Shown: positions 34,124 through 39,200 of the stretch, piece after piece
Numbering within the stretch: the first letter of the stretch is position 1
Layout of the letters: every line of letters starts with the position of its first letter
Source: Pseudarthrobacter cellobiosi
GTDB lineage: Bacteria; Actinomycetota; Actinomycetes; Actinomycetales; Micrococcaceae
Reading direction: 5' to 3'
Assembly (NCBI RefSeq): GCF_023913755.1
Contig: NZ_JAMXBJ010000022.1
Span: forward strand, 1-39,200
Length of the DNA: 39,200 nt
Made by a program: the position numbers and the translations under genes
Notes under the pieces: generated by a model
Database searches by the model: none
What the model was told of the DNA's origin: nothing
Seen by the model: only the letters and a program-made list of their open reading frames with translations

Positions 34124-37059
34124 GCATGCGGCGACTCAACGAGGAAAGCCTGGAGACGCTCATCGTCGCCCAGATGAGAGACGACGGCTGGACGGAGGGC
34201 GCATCAGGCGACTATGCCGCTTCTTATGCTCTCGACCTCGGCCACTTCGTAGCGTTCGTTGAGGCGACTCAGCCCGATCTCGTCGAACCACTCGGTCTCG
34301 CGACGGAGTCTCCCACGCGCCATAAGTTCCTCGCCCGCCTGCAGGGAGAGATCACCCGTAGGGGCGTCGTTCACGCGCTGCGCAACGGCATCGATCACCT
34401 TGGCTTCCACCTTGACCTGTACTACCCGACGCCTGGGGCGGGCAATGCGAAGGCAGCCCTCCTGTTCAATGCAAACCGGTTCGTCATCACCCGACAGGTG
34501 CACCACAGCGTCAGCAACCGAGGTGACGCTGTCGATCTCGTGGCATTCGTCAACGGTCTGCCGGTGTTCACGTTCGAGCTGAAGAACAACATCACTAACC
34601 AGACCGTGGAAGATGCGGTGCAGCAGTACCAGCGCGACCGTGACCCCCGTGAGCCGCTGTTCGCGTTCGGACGGACAATCGCGCACTTCGCGCTGGACGA
34701 CCAGCGCGCACGGTTCTGTACGGAGCTAAAGGGGACCTCGTCATGGTTCCTGCCCTTTGACCAGGGGTTCAACGACGGCGCGGGGAACCCGCCTAATCAC
34801 GATGGGGTCATGACGGACTACCTGTGGCGGCGAGTGCTCGCGACCCAGAGTCTCGCAGGGATCATCGAGAACTACGCCCAGATCGTCGTCGAGAAGAACT
34901 CGAGGACCGGCAAGAAGGTATCGAAGGCGATCTTCCCCCGGTACCACCAGCTTGACGTGGTGCGCCGGCTGCTCGCCGATGTCGAAGCACGTGGTGCGGG
35001 TCGCCGCTATCTCATCCAGCACTCCGCGGGAAGCGGCAAATCAAACTCGATCGCTTGGCTGACTCACCAGCTCACCGAGGCCACGCACGCTGGTCGCATC
35101 GCGTTCGACTCGATCGTTGTGGTGACTGATCGCATCATCCTCGACAACCAGCTCACTCAGACCATCAAGTCGTTCCTGCAGGTCGGGTCTACCGTGGTCC
35201 ACGCCGACCGGTCCGGAGATCTTCGGCGGGCGATCACGGCGGGCAAGAAGATCATCGTCACCACTGTGCAGAAGTTCCCGTACATTTTGGACGATATCGG
35301 CGCGGATCACAGTGGCCGGACCTTCGCGATCATTATCGATGAGGCGCACTCGTCCCAGGGGTCGAAGACCTCTGCGGCCGTCTCGCGTGCGCTCGGCGGC
35401 GTCCAAGCCGATGAGGAGGACACCGTCGAGGACCGGATCAATCGGATCATCGAAGGCAAGAAGCTCCTGACGAACGCGAGCTACTTTGCGTTCACCGCGA
35501 CGCCGAAGAACAAGACTCTCGAGATGTTCGGCGAGCCGGTCCCCAACGCGGACGGGGGCACCGGTTTCCGGCCGTTCCACTCGTACACGATGAAACAGGC
35601 AATCCAGGAGGGCTTCATCGTCGACGTCCTCGCCAATTACACGCCGGTCGGCAGCTATTACAAGCTTATGAAGACCGTCGAGGACGATCCCGAGTTCGAC
35701 GTCAAGCGCGCCTCGAAGAAGCTCCGCGCTTACGTCGAGGGCAACGAGCACGCGATCGGACAGAAGGCTGGCATCATGGTCGACCACTTCCTCGCTCAGG
35801 TGGTTGCGAAGCGCAAGATCGGCGGCCAAGCCCGTGCGATGGTCGTGACCTCGTCGATCGCGCGGTGCATCGAGTACTTCCATGCCATGCGCGATGCACT
35901 TACCGCTCGCAAGAGCCCGTACCAGGTAGTCGTCGCGTTCTCCGGCGAGCACGACTACAAGGGCATGAAGGTGACGGAGGCTAGTCTGAATGGCTTCCCG
36001 TCCAGGGCGATCGCCGAGCAAGTGAAGGGCGAGCCGTATCGGGTTCTTGTCGTCGCGAACAAGTTCCAGACCGGCTACGACGAGCCGCTTCTTCACACGA
36101 TGTACGTCGACAAGACTCTCTCTGGCGTACTGGCTGTGCAAACGCTGTCGCGGCTCAATCGATCGCACCCGGCCAAGCACGACACATTCGTGCTCGACTT
36201 CGCCAATGACGCCCACGACATCCAACGGGCGTTCGAGCCGTACTACCGCACGACAGTGCTGGCAGAAGAGACGGATCCCAACAAGCTGCATGATCTCGTC
36301 AACGACCTCGACGCGTTCGGCATCTACACACCGGAGCAGGTCGACGAGTTCGTCCGCCGTTACCTGGCGGGAGAGACCCGTGACCGCCTCGACCCGCTGC
36401 TCGACGTCTGTGTCGCCAAGTACATTGAGCTCCCCGACGAGGACGAACAAGTGACGTTCAAGGGCAACGCGAAGGCGTTCCTGCGCACCTACAACTTCCT
36501 GTCAACGGTGCTGCCGTACGGCAGCACCGAGTGGGAGAAACGTTCCATCTTCCTCGACCATCTCGTCCCCAAGTTGCCAGCCCCCAAGGAAGAAGACCTC
36601 GCCGCCGGGATCCTCGAGAACATCGACCTGGAGTCGTACCGCGCCGAGAAGCTCCGTGCGATGAAGATCGTGCTCGAGGACGAGGACGGCACTCTCGACC
36701 CTGTCCCGGCCACCGGTGGCGGACACCGCACGGACCCGGAGCTCGAAAGGCTCTCCGCGATCGTGAGGAGCTTCAACGATTACTTCGGCAACATCGAGTG
36801 GAATGATGCAGACCGCGTCGAACGTTTCATCACCGAGGAGATACCGCGGCTTGTGTCTGAGGACGAGGCCTACCGGAACGCACAGACCAATAACGACCCG
36901 GTGAACGCCCGCGTCGAGAGTGACCGGGCGCTTAGCCAAGTGATGCTTCGACTCATCGCCGATGACACCCAGCTCTTCAAGGAGTTCCAGGACAACGGCA
37001 GCTTCAAGCGATGGCTCGCCGAGGTCGTCTTTAATGCGACCTACCGAAAGGGCGCGTGA
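34120..37059 (+). CDS. hsdR: Type I restriction endonuclease subunit HsdR
   Basis: 979 residues from a GTG overlapping the hsdS stop; an ATG two codons later is also possible. In order: an N-terminal nuclease domain with VDLVAFVNGLPVFTFELKN (Asp and Glu-x-Lys near residue 150), an SF2 translocase with Walker A SAGSGKS near residue 303, DEAH in IIIDEAHSSQ near residue 406 and motif III FTATPKN, then motifs V-VI (KFQTGYDEPLL, VQTLSRLNRS), then a helical C-terminal domain that docks to the methylase. HsdR cuts unmodified DNA after ATP-driven translocation. All core motifs are present, so the system should be active. Confidence 0.97.
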   Translation: MSMRRLNEESLETLIVAQMRDDGWTEGASGDYAASYALDLGHFVAFVEATQPDLVEPLGLATESPTRHKFLARLQGEITRRGVVHALRNGIDHLGFHLDLYYPTPGAGNAKAALLFNANRFVITRQVHHSVSNRGDAVDLVAFVNGLPVFTFELKNNITNQTVEDAVQQYQRDRDPREPLFAFGRTIAHFALDDQRARFCTELKGTSSWFLPFDQGFNDGAGNPPNHDGVMTDYLWRRVLATQSLAGIIENYAQIVVEKNSRTGKKVSKAIFPRYHQLDVVRRLLADVEARGAGRRYLIQHSAGSGKSNSIAWLTHQLTEATHAGRIAFDSIVVVTDRIILDNQLTQTIKSFLQVGSTVVHADRSGDLRRAITAGKKIIVTTVQKFPYILDDIGADHSGRTFAIIIDEAHSSQGSKTSAAVSRALGGVQADEEDTVEDRINRIIEGKKLLTNASYFAFTATPKNKTLEMFGEPVPNADGGTGFRPFHSYTMKQAIQEGFIVDVLANYTPVGSYYKLMKTVEDDPEFDVKRASKKLRAYVEGNEHAIGQKAGIMVDHFLAQVVAKRKIGGQARAMVVTSSIARCIEYFHAMRDALTARKSPYQVVVAFSGEHDYKGMKVTEASLNGFPSRAIAEQVKGEPYRVLVVANKFQTGYDEPLLHTMYVDKTLSGVLAVQTLSRLNRSHPAKHDTFVLDFANDAHDIQRAFEPYYRTTVLAEETDPNKLHDLVNDLDAFGIYTPEQVDEFVRRYLAGETRDRLDPLLDVCVAKYIELPDEDEQVTFKGNAKAFLRTYNFLSTVLPYGSTEWEKRSIFLDHLVPKLPAPKEEDLAAGILENIDLESYRAEKLRAMKIVLEDEDGTLDPVPATGGGHRTDPELERLSAIVRSFNDYFGNIEWNDADRVERFITEEIPRLVSEDEAYRNAQTNNDPVNARVESDRALSQVMLRLIADDTQLFKEFQDNGSFKRWLAEVVFNATYRKGA

Positions 37060-37175
37060 TCACCGGTGCACCCTGCAAGTGATCGAGACGCCGTGATGTC
37101 GGCGTCGCTCATTTAAAGTCCTAACGCACCGCCCCGTGCGACCCGAGCGCGTTGAGACAGAGAGAAGAATCCTCC

Positions 37176-38312
37176 ATGGCCTACGAAGACTTTACGGGAC
37201 GCTTCAAAGAAGTTCGGTCGCAGCACAACATCATGGCGCTAGTGGGTAACGGGTTCGATATCCAAGCGCTGTCAGGAATCGGATCGCTCACAGACACGAG
37301 ATATGAGTCTTTCTACCACTACTTGAAGTACCGGAAGTTCGACGCAACAAACCTCATACTCGAGCGCATGGAGGCCTTGCGGGCTGACGGTGCCGAGAAT
37401 TGGAGCGACGTCGAAAACGCGATTGAGTCGCTCCGGACGGTCGATCAAGTTTGTCCCGAGCGCGTCTCTGGGGACGTGAGGAAAATCCAACGTGAGTTTG
37501 CAAACTTTCTTGATCAGGTCGCTACCCCGGACGTTCTCTCGCGTCTCGGTGAAGATGCTGTTTCGCAGAAAAAGACGATGGTCAGCTTCACGGAGTTCCT
37601 TGGCGATATCGAGGACCCAGATGAATACAAGAGGCTGGGTCTGATTAAGAGGCTCGGTATTGGGGATGTCTTCAACTTCAAGTTCGTAAACTTTAACTAC
37701 ACGACTCTTCTCGACGACTTCGTATACCTCGACCAGGAGCAGTTTGATCCGCATCCTCACAAGTGGTCAGACCGGAACATCTACTTTCATCCAAATCCCC
37801 GAGGTCACGAAGGTGGACATGAGGATTCCGGGTTCCACATGGTCGCGTACTTGGTGTCGGACGTGGTCCATCCCCACGGAATTCAATACACGCCGAGATC
37901 GCTATTGTTTGGTATCGACGAGGCGGAGGGGGCTGCCCGAAAGCTGTCTAAGCCGTACTGGGCACAGAACAAGGTCAAGTACGCGGACCTGTTCTCCACG
38001 ACTGATCTATTTATCATTTTCGGCTGTTCACTCGGCGATACCGACCGGTGGTGGTGGCGGGCCATCGTCGACGGGCTTCGCGGCAATGACGACGCAGACC
38101 TGATCTTGTACTGGCGGCGTGGCGCGAGGGATGAGCACCTGACAGCGCGGGGGTTGCGACAGCGGTTCGCAAAAGCCGCTGGATACGCAGGGGATCCTGA
38201 CGTCCGGAGGCTTCTGATCGAGAGGGCCCGCGTCGTGCTTTACGATGACGGGCCCGAGCGGGCTTGGTTGAACACGAACGCAACCTCGCCGCCAAGCTGG
38301 GCCGAGCTTTAG
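37176..38312 (+). CDS. abiH: Abortive infection protein AbiH
   Basis: 378 residues from the ATG at 37176 with AGAGAAGA upstream; a frame from 37152 is longer but unsupported. The family hallmarks are in order: IMALVGNGFDIQ at the N-terminus, TRYESFYHYLKY, NWSDVENAIESL, KFVNFNYTTLLDDF in the middle, VVHPHGIQ and IIFGCSLGDTDRWWW near the end. GNGFD, FNYT and HG resemble the nucleotide-binding motifs of SIR2-like folds, which fits NAD-linked abortive infection, though the mechanism of AbiH is not established. It follows the type I operon by 117 bases and probably has its own promoter in that gap. Confidence 0.92.
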   Translation: MAYEDFTGRFKEVRSQHNIMALVGNGFDIQALSGIGSLTDTRYESFYHYLKYRKFDATNLILERMEALRADGAENWSDVENAIESLRTVDQVCPERVSGDVRKIQREFANFLDQVATPDVLSRLGEDAVSQKKTMVSFTEFLGDIEDPDEYKRLGLIKRLGIGDVFNFKFVNFNYTTLLDDFVYLDQEQFDPHPHKWSDRNIYFHPNPRGHEGGHEDSGFHMVAYLVSDVVHPHGIQYTPRSLLFGIDEAEGAARKLSKPYWAQNKVKYADLFSTTDLFIIFGCSLGDTDRWWWRAIVDGLRGNDDADLILYWRRGARDEHLTARGLRQRFAKAAGYAGDPDVRRLLIERARVVLYDDGPERAWLNTNATSPPSWAEL

Positions 38313-38320
38313 GCTGCCGG

Positions 38321-38342
38321 CCGGCGAGTTCGCCCTCGCCGG
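38321..38342. terminator. Hairpin after the AbiH gene
   Basis: CCGGCGAG (38321-38328) pairs with CTCGCCGG (38335-38342) around six bases. It begins nine bases past the AbiH stop. There is no T-run, so terminator strength is uncertain. Confidence 0.5.
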
Positions 38343-38429
38343 GGCTTCATGCCGCCGGTTGCCGGCTGATTCCTGGGCACCTGTCCCAGATAGCTTTGGT
38401 GGGTCTAATGGTCAGCTGCGTGGGGCTTT

Positions 38430-38609
38430 TTAAGACCGGGTCCGTGAACTGGACGTCTCTTTTGTGTGCCGCTGTCTTGAGGCCACACATTTTCGCACGC
38501 GCGCTTCTTCGCAAAGATCATTTGTCCCCAGTTCCTTGATCTTCTGGCGGCTCTGCGCGGGCACAGCGGCGCCGGAGGCTTCTTCCGCAGCGCGGAGCAG
38601 GTCGATCAT
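38430..38609 (-). CDS. Possible small protein, 59 residues
   Basis: ATG at 38609 to TAA at 38430. It starts MIDLLRAAEEASGAAVPAQS and continues RQKIKELGTNDLCEEARVRK, which looks like a natural helical protein; the C-terminal part is Arg/Ser/Thr-rich. The ribosome site is weak and the frame is open upstream to 38686. It lies on the same strand as two further small genes toward the right edge. No family is recognised. Confidence 0.4.
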   Translation of the reverse strand: MIDLLRAAEEASGAAVPAQSRQKIKELGTNDLCEEARVRKCVASRQRHTKETSSSRTRS

Positions 38610-38754
38610 AGGACCAGAGTCTGCAGAACTCGGGAATGGTGTCTTTTTCCGTGCGACGTTGGGGGAGTGCGGAAGCTACGAACTCGACGTCTCCTTGTAG
38701 GTTTTGTTGCTGTCCGGGGGCTGGATCTTGTTACTGATGTTCCCGGCGACGTAT

Positions 38755-38929
38755 TTATGATGGGACCTCATCGGGGGGCAGCTTCATCTCGGCCAGAGCC
38801 TTCTGGGCCGGCGTCGTGGTTCAGTTCCTTGTCCAGAGTGACTTTCCGACGCGCAACAAGGATATTGCGGCGGAGCCTGGCGAACATCTCATCCCTGCGC
38901 TCAAGGCTGATTTTCTTTCGCTCAGTCAC
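38755..38929 (-). pseudogene. Small basic protein, copy 3 of the family, frameshifted
   Basis: From a GTG at 38929 (AAGAGGG upstream) the frame reads ERRDEMFARLRRNILVARRK and VTLDKEL, matching the core of copies 1 and 2. Right after LDKEL, near 38820, the frame is lost. Reading on in the next frame restores the family sequence, TTTPAQKALAEMKLPPDEVP, with a TAA at 38755. An in-frame reading instead ends in an unrelated GPEGSGRDEAAPR. A small deletion at the variable LGR position is the simplest cause. Confidence 0.65.
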
Positions 38930-39020
38930 AGTTGTCACCCTCTTTCTAAGGTTCATTGTCTCCGGATTTATTAGGGTCATCTATGGCCGACTCGTCTAAT
39001 TGGCCATCGGTCCAAACGTC

Positions 39021-39173
39021 TCACTCGTTCTCCGCGTCCTGAGAATGGTCCTCCGAAGCGGAGGTGGACGCGGTCATCCAACAGTCCTCACACAGCGTGA
39101 ACTTAGGACCCTGCTGCCGCCCGAGCGAAGGCTTCCTGTAACAGTTCTCTGTTGGGTTTGCCCGTGGCCGCAT
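39021..39173 (-). CDS. Small cysteine-pair protein, 50 residues
   Basis: ATG at 39173 to TGA at 39021. The sequence has NCYRKPSLGRQQGPKF, then TLCEDCW (CxxC) and an acidic tail (SEDHSQDAENE). After the TGA the same frame stays open for 24 more codons with equally acidic sequence (DVWTDGQLDESAIDDPNKSG, then DNEP) and ends just before the ribosome site of copy 3. So the TGA may be a nonsense mutation in a longer gene of about 75 residues. No family is recognised. Confidence 0.45.
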   Translation of the reverse strand: MRPRANPTENCYRKPSLGRQQGPKFTLCEDCWMTASTSASEDHSQDAENE

Positions 39174-39200
39174 CTGTCTTGTTATAGGCGAGCGGACTCG

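Noticed and set aside
35041..36450. A 469-codon open frame on the minus strand
   Set aside because: It lies entirely opposite hsdR, whose motifs are unmistakable. High-GC codon use on the plus strand creates long antisense frames.
1..39200. tRNA or rRNA genes and an attachment site
   Set aside because: I found no T-loop plus acceptor-stem combination and no rRNA-like sequence, and no integrase or duplicated tRNA end, so none is reported.

Overview
The window looks like a piece of the accessory genome of a high-GC actinobacterium, most likely a member of the Micrococcaceae such as Arthrobacter. This rests on the G/C-ending codons, frequent GTG starts with GGAGG-type ribosome sites, and the kinds of families present (DUF6308, CoiA-like, BldC/MerR-like small HTH proteins, helicase-associated-domain proteins). 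The organism call is inference. There are no rRNA or tRNA genes, no housekeeping operon and no integrase, so the window could be plasmid or integrated island.

Left part (0-5.4 kb): the 3' end of an unidentified gene, a CoiA-like nuclease, several small orphan proteins, a DUF6308 gene coupled to a small gene, and a DUF4238 gene. From 5.4 to 7.65 kb there is no convincing gene. This stretch is instead dense with nested inverted repeats: a terminator without a gene, a composite 123-bp stem structure, and three tandem copies of a roughly 145-nt structured element whose stems change in a compensated way. A patch of 20-bp repeats and short inverted words follows.

Middle (7.6-22 kb): small orphan genes, including a family of small basic proteins present three times in the window; an AbiGi-like gene with an apparent 5' frameshift; a lone TnpB (IS200/IS605 OrfB); a secreted trypsin-like protease with a small membrane partner; and a replication module. 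That module is a D5/P4-type helicase behind a small HTH gene, an array of six alternating hairpins upstream of it, and nine copies of the octamer TGTCGCAC. I read it as the replication origin of a plasmid or satellite-like element. A decayed IS3 transposase and fragments of other genes follow.

Right part (20.4-38.3 kb) is a defence island. It contains a DUF4365 nuclease-like protein, a DUF262-DUF1524-RAMA protein of the GmrSD type, a STAND NTPase with an N-terminal nuclease plus an unknown partner gene, a soluble protein paired with a multi-pass membrane protein (an architecture resembling RexAB), a complete type I restriction-modification operon (hsdM-hsdS-hsdR with overlapping junctions), and an AbiH protein. 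The last kilobase holds three small minus-strand genes, one a frameshifted third copy of the small basic family.

The best candidates for something undescribed are the two arrays of covarying hairpins (6810-7270 and 16563-16898), the two-gene STAND operon (24621-28446), and the two-gene soluble/membrane system (29067-30629).
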